From contig NZ_LQQA01000008.1 of NCBI RefSeq assembly GCF_002101965.1, forward strand, positions 1 through 64,000: 64,000 nucleotides of DNA. Direction: 5' to 3'. This document shows positions 9,055-17,806 of the stretch, piece by piece. How positions within the stretch are numbered: the first letter of the stretch is position 1; each line of letters opens with the position of its first letter. Origin of the DNA: Mycolicibacterium wolinskyi (GTDB lineage: Bacteria > Actinomycetota > Actinomycetes > Mycobacteriales > Mycobacteriaceae). The notes below the pieces were generated by a model, which was not told the DNA's origin, did not search any database, and was given only the letters and a program-made list of their open reading frames with translations. Made by a program: the position numbers and the translations under genes.

Positions 9055-10272
9055 TCAAACCTCGTTGGGACGGTGTGCCCTGAGCGCACCATGCGCCGTG
9101 TGGTGATGATGGGCGAGAGTGTCGACTCCGAAGTCACCCGTTGGATCCCTCCAGACCGCGTGAACGTGATTGGCGCGGCGTTGGGTGTTGTCATACTCGA
9201 TGAGGATTCCTGGGCCTTGGATGCGGTAGTAGTGCGGTTCGCCGGCCTTGATGGCACCGGCCCACGCGACGTGCAGTGCGTCGAACTGGTCCGCTGCCTG
9301 GTATCGAACCCGGTACGACTCGGCGATCGGTTCGGCCGCCCGCGTGAAGTACAGGTCGAGCAGAATCCGGAGCGCATCCCGCTGCGTCGCTGTCATGGCG
9401 GCCGCCGGCAGGCCTTTCGGCACCCCGGTCAACGCGACTTGGGCGTCGTCTTCGGCCGAGTAACCAGAGCCTGCCTGCATCGCTTCGTTGACCTCGTCGA
9501 GCTGGGTTGCCACCTGACTGTCGGTGAAACGACCGCGGAACACATCAGGCAAAGGCAGCCGCTGATCGCCCTCCGAGACCAGGGAACGGTTTGCCCCAAC
9601 CAGATCTGAGACTGCCCGGGGATGAATCAGCGCACGCGTCCGCTGGTCGCGATCGAAAGATCGCATCAAATCAAGCGCGACGTCCTGCACGCTGACCAGC
9701 GGTTGCAGAACACTGCCGAGCAACGGCGCAGCCGCCGGGTCCGCCCCCAGGAACAGCGGGGTGGTGGATACGACGCGTCCGTCGGCGATCAATTGATTGA
9801 CCGAGACATGGTGGCCGCCGAATCGCCAGCCCCACAGTCGATCACCCGGCGACCCGAACACGCTTACGTAATACATGCCGGGGTCTCTGCCCCGATCTCG
9901 TTCGAAGGTCATCGACCACCCCTCCAAGCGGTCGAGCACGTTCTCCATGCCCATGACCGTGACCAGGGTGACGTACCCGGGCTCGGAGAGTCCCGTCGCA
10001 AGAATCTGCATTACCAGGCGATGCTGCGCCGGGCGCTGGTCGACCAACGGGAGGCCGCCGTGGTCGGTCGGAGTGTAAAACCACAGCAACCGCTCATTCT
10101 CCGAACTGCCGGGAGATCCGAAGGTGGCACGTGTGCGCTGCTCGCTGGACAAACTCTCAAGCCATGCCGCGACCTTCGCGGCCAGCTCGACGGCAAGAGG
10201 TCGCGTCGCGTCGAGCGCCCTGATCTCGGCGGGAGTGCGGGGCCGCCGGGAGGTGAATGTATCGAAAGTCAT
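9055..10272 (-). CDS. DUF3500 domain protein
   Basis: 405 residues matching the DUF3500 family over almost its whole length: the central GWRFGGHHVSVN and the C-terminal YYRIQGPGILIEYDN and HVHAVWRDP blocks are typical. The many conserved histidines suggest metal binding, but no reaction is established for the family. No signal peptide is visible. It starts 16 bases downstream of the stop of the RraA-like gene and ends 14 bases before the LysR gene, which makes a three-gene minus-strand operon. By context it acts in degradation of a small organic acid or aromatic compound. Confidence 0.75.
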   Translation of the reverse strand: MTFDTFTSRRPRTPAEIRALDATRPLAVELAAKVAAWLESLSSEQRTRATFGSPGSSENERLLWFYTPTDHGGLPLVDQRPAQHRLVMQILATGLSEPGYVTLVTVMGMENVLDRLEGWSMTFERDRGRDPGMYYVSVFGSPGDRLWGWRFGGHHVSVNQLIADGRVVSTTPLFLGADPAAAPLLGSVLQPLVSVQDVALDLMRSFDRDQRTRALIHPRAVSDLVGANRSLVSEGDQRLPLPDVFRGRFTDSQVATQLDEVNEAMQAGSGYSAEDDAQVALTGVPKGLPAAAMTATQRDALRILLDLYFTRAAEPIAESYRVRYQAADQFDALHVAWAGAIKAGEPHYYRIQGPGILIEYDNTQRRANHVHAVWRDPTGDFGVDTLAHHHHTAHGALRAHRPNEV

Positions 10273-10288
10273 TGCAGACTATATGGTT

Positions 10289-11041
10289 TCAGTCTGCCCC
10301 GCCGTACAGGTAGTCGATAAGGCCGTCGACCGGTTCGTCGGCCTTCAGCAGGGCATCGAAACCGCTCTCGGACGACGCGATCTGCTCTGCGCGCTCAAGG
10401 ACAGTGGAGATGAGATCACGAGGGATGCAACAAATCCCGGTCTCGTCGGCGACGATGAGATCGCCGGCCGCGACCTGGATGTCGGACAGCCGGATCTTTC
10501 CGTTCACCTCGGTGGTGATGCTGCGCCACTTGCCGGTGACCGGAGTGTGGTCACGCGACCACACCGGGAAGTCCAAGGAGCGCGATCTCCCCAGATCGCG
10601 GACGCCGCCGTCGACTATCGCACCCGCCACGCCCTGCCGCTTGGCCACCGAAGCCATCAAGCCGCCCATGTTCGATACCTCGGCGAGGCCCTCGATGACC
10701 AGGACGTCCCCTGGGCTCGCAGTCCTGAGGGCGAGGATTTCGGCCATGCGCCAATCCTTGTCGGACACCGCGGCATACGCGGACCGCGACTGACCCACGT
10801 TTCGCACCGTCGTGGCGTTTCCGACGATTCGTTCCTTCGGCATCGACGGACTCAGGCGTGACGTGGGAATCGCACCGCGCACGCCCAACTCGTCCAGCAC
10901 ATCGGACACAGTGCTGGACAGGTCGTCAAGGGCGAGGAAACGCTGAATGGTCGTGGGGTCGGTCGGCGGGAGCGGATCGTGAATCGTCACCCAGTCGAAC
11001 CTGACATCGACAGATCCGTCGTACCTTCGGTCGGTCATCAA
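10289..11041 (-). CDS. RraA-like protein (4-hydroxy-4-methyl-2-oxoglutarate aldolase/dimethylmenaquinone methyltransferase family)
   Basis: 250 residues. The RraA/HMG-aldolase fold is shown by GGLMASVAKRQGVAGAIVDG followed by GVRD, with the Arg-Asp pair that holds the divalent metal and oxoacid in family aldolases. In that family the reaction is retro-aldol cleavage of 4-hydroxy-4-methyl-2-oxoglutarate or decarboxylation of oxaloacetate; other members only inhibit RNase E. The catabolic neighbours (DUF3500, SDR, VOC, acetoacetate-decarboxylase-like) favour an enzymatic role. First gene of the minus-strand operon, divergent from the SDR operon across 291 bases. Confidence 0.75.
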   Translation of the reverse strand: MMTDRRYDGSVDVRFDWVTIHDPLPPTDPTTIQRFLALDDLSSTVSDVLDELGVRGAIPTSRLSPSMPKERIVGNATTVRNVGQSRSAYAAVSDKDWRMAEILALRTASPGDVLVIEGLAEVSNMGGLMASVAKRQGVAGAIVDGGVRDLGRSRSLDFPVWSRDHTPVTGKWRSITTEVNGKIRLSDIQVAAGDLIVADETGICCIPRDLISTVLERAEQIASSESGFDALLKADEPVDGLIDYLYGGAD

Positions 11042-11150
11042 CTCTCCTCTTTAAAACACGTTGTGATGCAATTGGTTTCGACGCAAATAACGCGGTACCG
11101 CCAATCGCTCAACCGTATCCGAGACCGGTTTCACGTGCCCTTCGATCTTT

Positions 11151-11165
11151 GAATGGCAGCCATTC
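11151..11165. promoter_or_regulatory. Perfect 6+3+6 palindrome in the divergent promoter region
   Basis: GAATGG-CAG-CCATTC lies in the middle of the 291-base gap between the divergent RraA-like and SDR operons (11042-11332). It is the only clear dyad in that gap and is placed where a regulator of both operons, for example the LysR protein encoded at 8084-9040, could bind. No other feature was seen in the gap apart from the presumed promoters. Confidence 0.35.
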
Positions 11166-11332
11166 GCCAATCTTTTGGATCGCTGCCCCCGGAGTAGTGA
11201 CGGTTTTCCCATACTTGCCAAGGAGTTCCAAATCACTTAGCGTTCAACATCACTCGTGTATCACATGCGAGATTCGAAGTTCGCTTTCATCAGGACGTCA
11301 TCGAATGACGGGACTATCAATGGAGATGGCAC

Positions 11333-12122
11333 ATGGACTACCTGCTTTCAGGAAAGACGGCGATCGTCACCGGCGGGGGGTCGGGCATCGGACTCGAGAC
11401 GGCAAATCAGTTGCTTGCCGAAGGCGCCAACGTCCTGGCGGTGGACCTTGACGTCGACCCCCTCGCTGCTCGGCAGGACCCGCAGCTCCGGTCGTTCCAG
11501 TGTGACCTGACGGATCCGGACTCGGCGTCGGCCGCGGCCGCTGCAGCGCTGGAGGCGTTCGGCTCCATCGACGTCCTGATCTCGTGTGCCGGGATCGCGC
11601 CAGTCCGAAGCAGCTCGCTCGAGGGAACCGATGCTGATTGGCGGCGCACACTCGACGTCAATTTCCTGAGCATCGTGCGAATGTGCCGCGAAGTGGTGCC
11701 CCACATGAAAGCCGCCAACGGGGGCTCGATCGTCAGCGTTGCTTCCGATGCCGGCCGAATGCCTGACCCCTTTTTCGCTGAGTACAACGTATCCAAGGCG
11801 GCGATCCTCATGTTCATGAAGGCACTGTCGATTGAATTCGGCGGCGCGGGAATTCGTGCCAACACTGTCAGTCCGGGCCCTGTGCGCACACCGATGTGGG
11901 ACCGGCCGGGTGGATTCGGTGATTCTGTCGCTGAGTCTTTCGGCATGGAGAAGGAAGCCGCGATTGAACACTTCGCCGTCAACGTTCGCAAGCTCCCCCC
12001 TTGCCCGACTCGGCACGGTAGCGGAAGTGGCCGCGGTCAACGTCTTCCTCGCGAGCCCGCTCGCATCATTCGTCACGGGTGCCGAATACACGGTGAACGG
12101 TGGCAGCATTCCGACCGTTTGA
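11333..12122 (+). pseudogene. SDR-family dehydrogenase interrupted by a +1 frameshift
   Basis: A short-chain dehydrogenase/reductase: TGGGSGIG nucleotide loop at residues 13-20, catalytic S138, Y151 and K155. Near residue 222 the frame breaks inside a run of six C (11995-12000). As it stands the protein ends in 40 unrelated residues (stop 12127). Removing one C restores LARLGTVAEVAAVNVFL and ASFVTGAEYTVNGG, the expected SDR C-terminus, stopping at 12120-12122. This is either a true recent frameshift, which would remove the C-terminal dimer region, or a sequencing error in a homopolymer. First gene of the SDR/VOC/ADC-like/PPOX operon. Start ATG 11333. Confidence 0.8.
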
Positions 12123-12185
12123 GATGAAACTTCCTACTGCCTGAGTGCGATCTCGCTGATTACAGAACTAGAACTGGATGTACAT

Positions 12186-12749
12186 GTGATGACCCAATCT
12201 ATCCCTACCGCAACCAATGTCGACCATGTCAGTTGGTCGGTCCAAGATCTCGATGCTGCCGTGTCCTTTTGCGTCGAGGTTCTCGGAGGTCAGGAAATTC
12301 TCAGGGCCGGGCCTTTCTCCGACCCCTCCGGCGACTGGATGTCTACGCATTTCGACGTTGACGCCCGCGCCTCGGCATCACTTGCCTACGTCAGGCTCGG
12401 GGCGACTCAGGTCGTGGAGTTCATCCAATGGACCACGACGAATCGCAAAGAGGAGTGGCCGGCGAACAGTGATGTCGGGGCGTCGCATCTGGCGATTCAC
12501 GTGGGCGACATCGACCAAGCGATGCGATACCTGAAAGAGCACGGATGTAGTGCGTGCGGCGGCCCCGTCCTCCTCGAAGGTGTCCCCCATGCCGGCGTCA
12601 CCATTCTCTACGTCCGAACGCCGATCGGGCTGCTGCTGGAACTGGTGTCGCGTCCCGCACATGACCTCCCTTATGAGTCCGCCACCGAGGCTCGACTGCT
12701 CGCGCCGACGCAAGAGTGGAGCAACGGACAATCTGCACCTACGAACTAA
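12186..12749 (+). CDS. VOC (glyoxalase/dioxygenase) family protein
   Basis: 187 residues. Two beta-alpha-beta-beta-beta modules are visible: an N-terminal one starting NVDHVSWSVQDLDAAVSFCVEVLGG and a second around SHLAIHVGDIDQAMRYL, ending in GLLLELVSRP. H14, E/H in the second module and the E of LLELV are the usual metal ligands of the VOC superfamily. Members include glyoxalase I, methylmalonyl-CoA epimerase and ring-cleavage dioxygenases; which one applies cannot be decided. Start is GTG 12186 or ATG 12189. It lies 63 bases after the SDR and 11 bases before the next gene. Confidence 0.7.
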   Translation: MMTQSIPTATNVDHVSWSVQDLDAAVSFCVEVLGGQEILRAGPFSDPSGDWMSTHFDVDARASASLAYVRLGATQVVEFIQWTTTNRKEEWPANSDVGASHLAIHVGDIDQAMRYLKEHGCSACGGPVLLEGVPHAGVTILYVRTPIGLLLELVSRPAHDLPYESATEARLLAPTQEWSNGQSAPTN

Positions 12750-12760
12750 AAGGAAACGTC

Positions 12761-13495
12761 ATGAGTGTTGACACTGTTGCCGGCCCGGATGTCGTTCCGC
12801 TTCCACGAGAGATCATCAAGGACGCTCGAATGATGATTATCGGGTACCGGCCCGCGGATCCGGCCGCGGCGCGACGGGCCCTTCCGAGCCGGTTGGAACC
12901 TCACCCCGACGGGGTCGTGCTGCTGAACCTCTGGGCCGCAGAGGATCCCGGACGCTCGTCCGGAATGGGGACGTACGGGCGCCTGTCGTGCGGCTACATC
13001 GCCCCAGAAGTCAGCGGATACGACACCCAGACAAGCGATGGGAATGCGACCGGGCATGGCCGCTTCTTCACCCATCACTGGTTGGAGTCGGCGGGCATGC
13101 GGTCCTTCGCCGAGGCGTCATGCGGAAACCGTGCCGACATCGGATATGTGCAGCAAAGCGAGCCTCGTCCAGGCGAACTGGTCCAGGAGCTCTACGTCGA
13201 CGGCAAGGTTGTCGTGAGAACGACGTCGTCGGTCGGTACCGAAAGGTTGGCAACGATCGGCGGGCACTTGAACTACTTCACGACCTTCGCCGGCCCGGAC
13301 GATCGTGAGCAGATCGCGCGGGTCGCGGTACCGTTCGTCGCCGATGTGAAAGAGGCTCAGGTCAAGTCGATCGAATGGCTCTTCGATGCCGATCACCCCG
13401 CTGCGGCGCTAGCCCCGAGTTCGGACCCAGATGTGGCCAGTGTCCTCTACGGTGACATCACTTGGGCCCCGTTCACGGTGGCCGAAATACTCTGA
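12761..13495 (+). CDS. Acetoacetate decarboxylase-like protein
   Basis: 244 residues. The central pattern (LNLWAAEDP, YxEVSxYD-like EVSGYDTQT, then FFTHHWLESAGMRSFAEASCG) and overall length fit the acetoacetate decarboxylase fold family. The catalytic Schiff-base lysine of true decarboxylases lies in an E-x-K context; that context is not obvious here, so the protein may be one of the ADC-fold hydratase/aldolase relatives. ATG 12761 follows AAAGGAAA. It sits between the VOC and PPOX genes in the plus-strand operon. Confidence 0.6.
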   Translation: MSVDTVAGPDVVPLPREIIKDARMMIIGYRPADPAAARRALPSRLEPHPDGVVLLNLWAAEDPGRSSGMGTYGRLSCGYIAPEVSGYDTQTSDGNATGHGRFFTHHWLESAGMRSFAEASCGNRADIGYVQQSEPRPGELVQELYVDGKVVVRTTSSVGTERLATIGGHLNYFTTFAGPDDREQIARVAVPFVADVKEAQVKSIEWLFDADHPAAALAPSSDPDVASVLYGDITWAPFTVAEIL

Positions 13496-13585
13496 AGTCG
13501 GCACGACGACAACCCCTCGGTTGTCCGAACCGGTTGGGGGTGTTGAGTTTTCACGTGAGGTACGTATTTCGAGAGGTAGCGAACA

Positions 13586-14038
13586 ATGGCTTATGACTTT
13601 CATCCGGAGGCCCGCGCGCTCATCGAGTCACGGCCGTGCGCCCATCTGGTGACCATGCGGCCCAACGGCCGCCCACATGTGTCCTTCATCTGGATCGACA
13701 TAACGGATGCCGGGCAGATCCAGTTCGGAACACCGCCGTGGCGGGTCAAGGGAAAGAACCTCGCACACAATCCGCAATGCATTCTCTCAATCCAGGATGA
13801 TCGGAAACTCGAAAGCGGTCTGACCCGACATCTCCTCATTGAGGGCATCGCGTCGATCGACAATGATCTCGAACGCGGACAAAGATTCATGGACCAGCTG
13901 TTTCACAAGTACACCGGCGCGCCCAGCTTCGAGCTGAACGAAGGCGGGCACCTCCTCGTCACTGTCGACGTCACACGCGTCTCCGGCGTTGGGCCTTGGC
14001 ACACCGGAAAGACGACGTCCTACGGAACCCCAATCTGA
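13586..14038 (+). CDS. F420/FMN-dependent PPOX-class oxidoreductase
   Basis: 150 residues of the pyridoxamine-5'-phosphate-oxidase-like split beta-barrel. Typical features are the N-terminal helix, HLVTMRPNGRPHVSFIWID, the cofactor-phosphate-binding W-R-V-K-G-K-N-L segment and a C-terminal strand ending in KTTSYG. Mycobacterial proteins of this size and motif are usually F420H2-dependent reductases or F420/biliverdin-binding proteins. The ATG at 13586 lies 90 bases after the ADC-like gene, so it may be the fourth gene of the operon or have its own promoter. Confidence 0.75.
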   Translation: MAYDFHPEARALIESRPCAHLVTMRPNGRPHVSFIWIDITDAGQIQFGTPPWRVKGKNLAHNPQCILSIQDDRKLESGLTRHLLIEGIASIDNDLERGQRFMDQLFHKYTGAPSFELNEGGHLLVTVDVTRVSGVGPWHTGKTTSYGTPI

Positions 14039-14120
14039 GCCAGCTCTAGCGCGGGCTTTCGTCTCCGCACACTACTTCCGGAGTGGGCTGGCTCGATCGA
14101 CGTGCACGCCGGTGAATCGA

Positions 14121-15155
14121 TCAGTGCGACGCGGCAGTGTGGGTGGCTGAGCACTCCAGGCCGAATACCCGCTCGGCGGTGCGGTACGCGATGTTGGTGC
14201 GTTGTGTGTCGGTCAGGGGCGCGTCGCGCAGGAAGCGGACCGCAGCGGCGGTGTCTTCGTAGGGAGTATCGACGGCGAACATGATGTTGTCGTCGCCGAC
14301 AGTGTCAAGGGCGAGGTCGAGCACAGCAGGATCGTCGATTCCACTCGTGGTGAGGGCGAAGTTGCGTCGGAAGTACTCGCTGGGGGTCAGTTCGAGTGCC
14401 GGCATCCGGCCGGCAGATCCGGACACCTGGGCCGCGAACGCGTGCCTGTTGTCAATACGCCTGAGCCAGTAGGGGATTCCTTCGCCCAGATGTCCCAGGA
14501 CGATGGTCAGGTCGGGGTACTTGTCGAACGCTCCGCTCATGATGAGGCGCATGGCATGTAGGCCCGCCTCGGCCTGGTAGCCCCAGATGGCGCCCTGAAG
14601 CCCGTAGGCGTCGTAGGGGGTGAGCGTGCTCGGGAACCGCGGATGCAAATAGATGGGCGCGCCGAACTCTTGCGCGGCGGCCAGAATGGGCTGGAACTCC
14701 GTCTCATCGAGGTAGCGGCCATGAGTGTGGGAGTTGATCATTACGCCGTTGAGCCCGAGCGGGCCCATGATGCGTTCGATCTCCTGCGTGGCCGCATCCA
14801 CTGCCTGCGGCGTGATGGTGCCGAGCGCGCCGAAGCGATACGGGTGACGTTGCAGGATGGCGGCGAGATCGTCGTTGACGGCCCGGGCCAGAGGCACGGC
14901 GTCGGCGGCGGAATAGGGTTGCACGCCAGGTGGATTGATGCTGAGCACTGCCATCGCCTGACCGGCGGCGTCCATTTCGGCGATGCGGGCGTCGATGTCG
15001 GTCAGTGCGGTGCGGAACCGCTCCTGGCGTTCGACCGTGCGCATCAGTTCGAGCTCGCGGCGGTCGGCTGGCGCAACCTCCAGCCGGTGCGCCGCATTCA
15101 GGAAGGCGTCCGTGGCGACGTGCTCCTCGACGGCGATGATGCCCGGCAGTGTCAT
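14121..15155 (-). CDS. Amidohydrolase (ACMSD/gamma-resorcylate decarboxylase-like)
   Basis: 344 residues of the amidohydrolase-2 family. The N-terminal IAVEEHVAT matches the EEH variant of the metal-binding E/H motif seen in gamma-resorcylate and 2,6-dihydroxybenzoate decarboxylases; further ligands are in PIYLHPR (H), VLGHLGEG (H) and MFAVDTPYED (D). The expected chemistry is non-oxidative decarboxylation or hydrolysis of an aromatic or dicarboxylic acid in the cytosol. It is the last gene of a three-gene minus-strand operon, 15 bases after the SDR stop. Confidence 0.8.
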   Translation of the reverse strand: MTLPGIIAVEEHVATDAFLNAAHRLEVAPADRRELELMRTVERQERFRTALTDIDARIAEMDAAGQAMAVLSINPPGVQPYSAADAVPLARAVNDDLAAILQRHPYRFGALGTITPQAVDAATQEIERIMGPLGLNGVMINSHTHGRYLDETEFQPILAAAQEFGAPIYLHPRFPSTLTPYDAYGLQGAIWGYQAEAGLHAMRLIMSGAFDKYPDLTIVLGHLGEGIPYWLRRIDNRHAFAAQVSGSAGRMPALELTPSEYFRRNFALTTSGIDDPAVLDLALDTVGDDNIMFAVDTPYEDTAAAVRFLRDAPLTDTQRTNIAYRTAERVFGLECSATHTAASH

Positions 15156-15170
15156 TGATGTCCTTTCAGT

Positions 15171-15923
15171 TCATGCTCGGCGTCCGCCGTCGACGGACAG
15201 GACGGTGCCGGTGATGTAGGAGGCCTCGTCGGAGCACAGCCAGATCGCGGCGTCGGCGATCTCCTGCGGTGTTGCCAACCGGCCGAGCGGCGTGGCGGCT
15301 TCCTGCTGCGCGACGATGTCGGTTCCGTCGGCGACCTCGTCGAACATTGCGGTGCGGGTGATCGCCGGTGCGACCGCGTTCACGCGGATCCCGTCTCGTG
15401 CGTAATCGACGGCGGTGACCTTGGTCAGCCCTACCACGCCGTGCTTGCTGGCCACGTACGCCGGAGCCCGCGGGATGGCATACAACCCGCCGTTGGAGGC
15501 GATGTTGACGATGGCCCCGCCGCCGGCCCGAATCATCTGCGGGATCTCGTATTTGAGGCAGAAGAACGTGCCGGTGAGATTGATCCTCAGCACTCGCTCC
15601 CAGTGCCTGCCGGACATGTCGGTCAGGTCCTGGTCGGTGGAGGCGACGGCAGCATTGTTCACCGCGATGTCCAGCCGCCCGAACTCCTCGACCACTGCGG
15701 CCACCACGTCGCGCACGGCGTCCTCATCGGCGATGTCCGCGGCAACTGCGACCGCCCGACCGCCTGACCCGATGATCGTCTCGGCGGTCTGCTCGGCCGC
15801 GTTCGGATCCACGTCGAGCACCACGACCGCGCCGCCGCGCTGCGCAAGACCGACCGCGATGGCGCGGCCGATTCCGCTCCCCGCGCCGGTGACCATGCTC
15901 GCCTTGCCGGTGAAACCGGTCAC
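15171..15923 (-). CDS. SDR-family oxidoreductase
   Basis: 250 residues. Classical SDR: TGAGSGIG at residues 12-19, NNAA, catalytic S143, Y156 and K160, and C-terminal YITGTVLSVDGG. The GTG at 15921-15923 is chosen because it overlaps the TGA of the upstream Dabb-like gene (GTGA), a standard coupling arrangement; the longer open frame would bury that gene end. The substrate is likely an alcohol or ketone in the same pathway as the downstream amidohydrolase. Confidence 0.85.
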   Translation of the reverse strand: MTGFTGKASMVTGAGSGIGRAIAVGLAQRGGAVVVLDVDPNAAEQTAETIIGSGGRAVAVAADIADEDAVRDVVAAVVEEFGRLDIAVNNAAVASTDQDLTDMSGRHWERVLRINLTGTFFCLKYEIPQMIRAGGGAIVNIASNGGLYAIPRAPAYVASKHGVVGLTKVTAVDYARDGIRVNAVAPAITRTAMFDEVADGTDIVAQQEAATPLGRLATPQEIADAAIWLCSDEASYITGTVLSVDGGRRA

Positions 15924-16237
15924 GCGGACGTCTCGTGGTTCACCCACGCCACCCGATATGGGCGGCGGGCCTGCCATGTGTGGATGACCGGACTCGCACC
16001 CGGAGCCGCGAACAGCGTCGCGAGGTCGGCTTCGCTCGAAACTTCGAACTGCAGCACGGCGGTCGCGATAAACGCCGGGATTGCCTGCTCGCCGTCGACC
16101 GCGATATGCCGCTGCGCATGGAAGCGACGTACCACACCGGTGTCAGCCATCGCGTTCTCGATATCAGAGACGAATCGTTCGAGTTCCTCGTCGGGAATGG
16201 GATCGGCGAACGAGACCAGCATCGTATGGGTGATCAT
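15920..16237 (-). CDS. Dabb/EthD-like small ferredoxin-fold protein
   Basis: 105 residues, first gene of the Dabb-like/SDR/amidohydrolase operon. The pattern MITHTMLVSFADPIPDEEL at the N-terminus, then FHAQRHI and an FEV-x-SEADLATLF region, fits a small alpha-beta barrel dimer of the Dabb (stress-responsive A/B barrel) type. Such proteins accompany aromatic or polyketide-like catabolic enzymes. Function unknown. It faces the divergent LysR gene across 69 bases. Confidence 0.6.
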   Translation of the reverse strand: MITHTMLVSFADPIPDEELERFVSDIENAMADTGVVRRFHAQRHIAVDGEQAIPAFIATAVLQFEVSSEADLATLFAAPGASPVIHTWQARRPYRVAWVNHETSA

Positions 16238-16306
16238 GCAGACAGTTCAGCCGCCGAAGGCACCGGCGTCCAATACACATCAGGCCTCGATCGATAACCT
16301 GTTGGA

Positions 16307-17158
16307 ATGGAAATGCTGGAGATTCGGGAGTTGCGGTACTTCGTGGCCGTCGCCGAGCGCCTGCATTTCGGCCGCGCGGCACGACAGTTGCGCATCGCTC
16401 AGCCGGCGTTGTCGAAGACGATCCAGCGCATCGAGTCGCGCCTGGGCGTGGATCTGTTCGTTCGCACCAGTCGCAGCGTCACCCTGACCGCAGCCGGTAC
16501 GACGCTCCTGGAACACGGCAGGCACGCCCTCAACGCGATGGACATCGCCGTGCAGAAAACCCAACAGGCCAGCGAACCCGATCATCTGCGGCTCGCGATG
16601 AAACCGGGAGGGGACGCGGGGCTTCTGCCCGGGCTACTTGCCGCGTATGCCGAGCAGCAGGATGCGAGACGCGTAGAGATCGTATTCTGCAGCGGCACAA
16701 ACCGTGCGCAGACACTTCGCGACGGGCAGGCCGACGTCGCATTGCTCTATGCCCCGTTCGATGATCTCGCCGGTCTCACGACGGTGCCCCTGCACGTCGA
16801 GGATCGCGTCGCGCTCCTGCCACAGACCCATCCGTTGGCCCGACGAGCTAACATCCGCCTCAAAGACCTTGCCGCAGAGACTTTCGCACGCTGGGTCGGC
16901 GTCCCGACCGATCAATCCGCCGGACCCGAGATCGAGGATGTCACCGAACTGGTTCCCTTGGTCCAGATCGGACGTGTAGTTGCGGTTTTACCGCGCTCGC
17001 TTGTGTCACCCGCACCGCCGGCGACCGTCTGCGTTCCCGTCGAGGACGCGGGCACCAGCACTATCGTCCTCGCCCACAATGCCAATGACCACCGAAACAC
17101 GGTCGCCGCGTTCGTCACCGCCGCCTCGTCCGCACGCGTCTCAGCGAGTGGGCACTGA
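16307..17158 (+). CDS. LysR-family transcriptional regulator
   Basis: 283 residues. The N-terminal winged HTH (IRELRYFVAVAERLHFGRAA, QPALSKTIQRIE) is a clear LysR domain, followed by an effector-binding domain that is slightly short. It is divergent from the Dabb-like/SDR/amidohydrolase operon with 69 bases between the starts, the usual layout for a LysR protein controlling its neighbour. A second in-frame ATG two codons downstream could also be the start. Confidence 0.85.
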   Translation: MEMLEIRELRYFVAVAERLHFGRAARQLRIAQPALSKTIQRIESRLGVDLFVRTSRSVTLTAAGTTLLEHGRHALNAMDIAVQKTQQASEPDHLRLAMKPGGDAGLLPGLLAAYAEQQDARRVEIVFCSGTNRAQTLRDGQADVALLYAPFDDLAGLTTVPLHVEDRVALLPQTHPLARRANIRLKDLAAETFARWVGVPTDQSAGPEIEDVTELVPLVQIGRVVAVLPRSLVSPAPPATVCVPVEDAGTSTIVLAHNANDHRNTVAAFVTAASSARVSASGH

Positions 17159-17229
17159 TTGGGTGTGGCTATCACAGAGGAAGTGAAACCTATTGGCGAT
17201 CGGTCACTGCCGACACCACACTGAGCTCC

Positions 17230-17772
17230 ATGGCGAAACACTCGGGCGCTCAACACGTCCGTCGGCGCGGGCTCGTGCCGACCGGGCGGGCTCAGGTGCG
17301 ATGGTGTGGTCGTCGCATCTCAGTCTGGGTGTGGTCGGCAGTGTTGTTGACAGCGGCGCTCGCCGGGTGCGCGGGTGATGTTCGCGAGCCGCCGGCAGCT
17401 GTCGCGGACCGCGCGATGGACAGGTTTCGCGATGCGTGGCGCACCGGGGAATGGCAGCCGTTCCTGGACATGACCACCGCTGAGTTCAGTTTCTGGTTCC
17501 CCGTCGGCCCGTACGCGGGAAAACACGAAGGAACTACGGGACATGAGCGATTGATCGACTGGGCCAACGACAACAGGCTCAGCGGAGCACGCCTGAACAG
17601 TGTCGTGACTGCCCGCACCACCGCTGGATCACGGGTGATCTATGAAACCGAGGCCGTCGGGACAGCTGGCCCGGCCTTGTCCTATCGCAACTGGGAGATT
17701 GTGGTGCTCACGGTTTCTGATGACCGGCTCAGCGGACTGCACGAGTACTGGGGCGCCATCCCACCGCAGTGA
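17230..17772 (+). CDS. Putative lipoprotein with SnoaL-like domain
   Basis: 180 residues. A basic, Arg-rich N-terminus leads to a hydrophobic helix and a lipobox LAGC near residue 47. The remaining 130 residues have the look of a SnoaL/NTF2-like fold: FRDAWRTGEWQPFLDMTTAEFSFWFPVG, then a GHERLIDW helix and a final strand region ending HEYWG. These domains bind small hydrophobic ligands and sometimes act as isomerases. No partner gene is obvious. Confidence 0.6.
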   Translation: MAKHSGAQHVRRRGLVPTGRAQVRWCGRRISVWVWSAVLLTAALAGCAGDVREPPAAVADRAMDRFRDAWRTGEWQPFLDMTTAEFSFWFPVGPYAGKHEGTTGHERLIDWANDNRLSGARLNSVVTARTTAGSRVIYETEAVGTAGPALSYRNWEIVVLTVSDDRLSGLHEYWGAIPPQ

Positions 17773-17806
17773 GCCGGTCACTGACCGCAACGCACCATGT
17801 CGGAAC

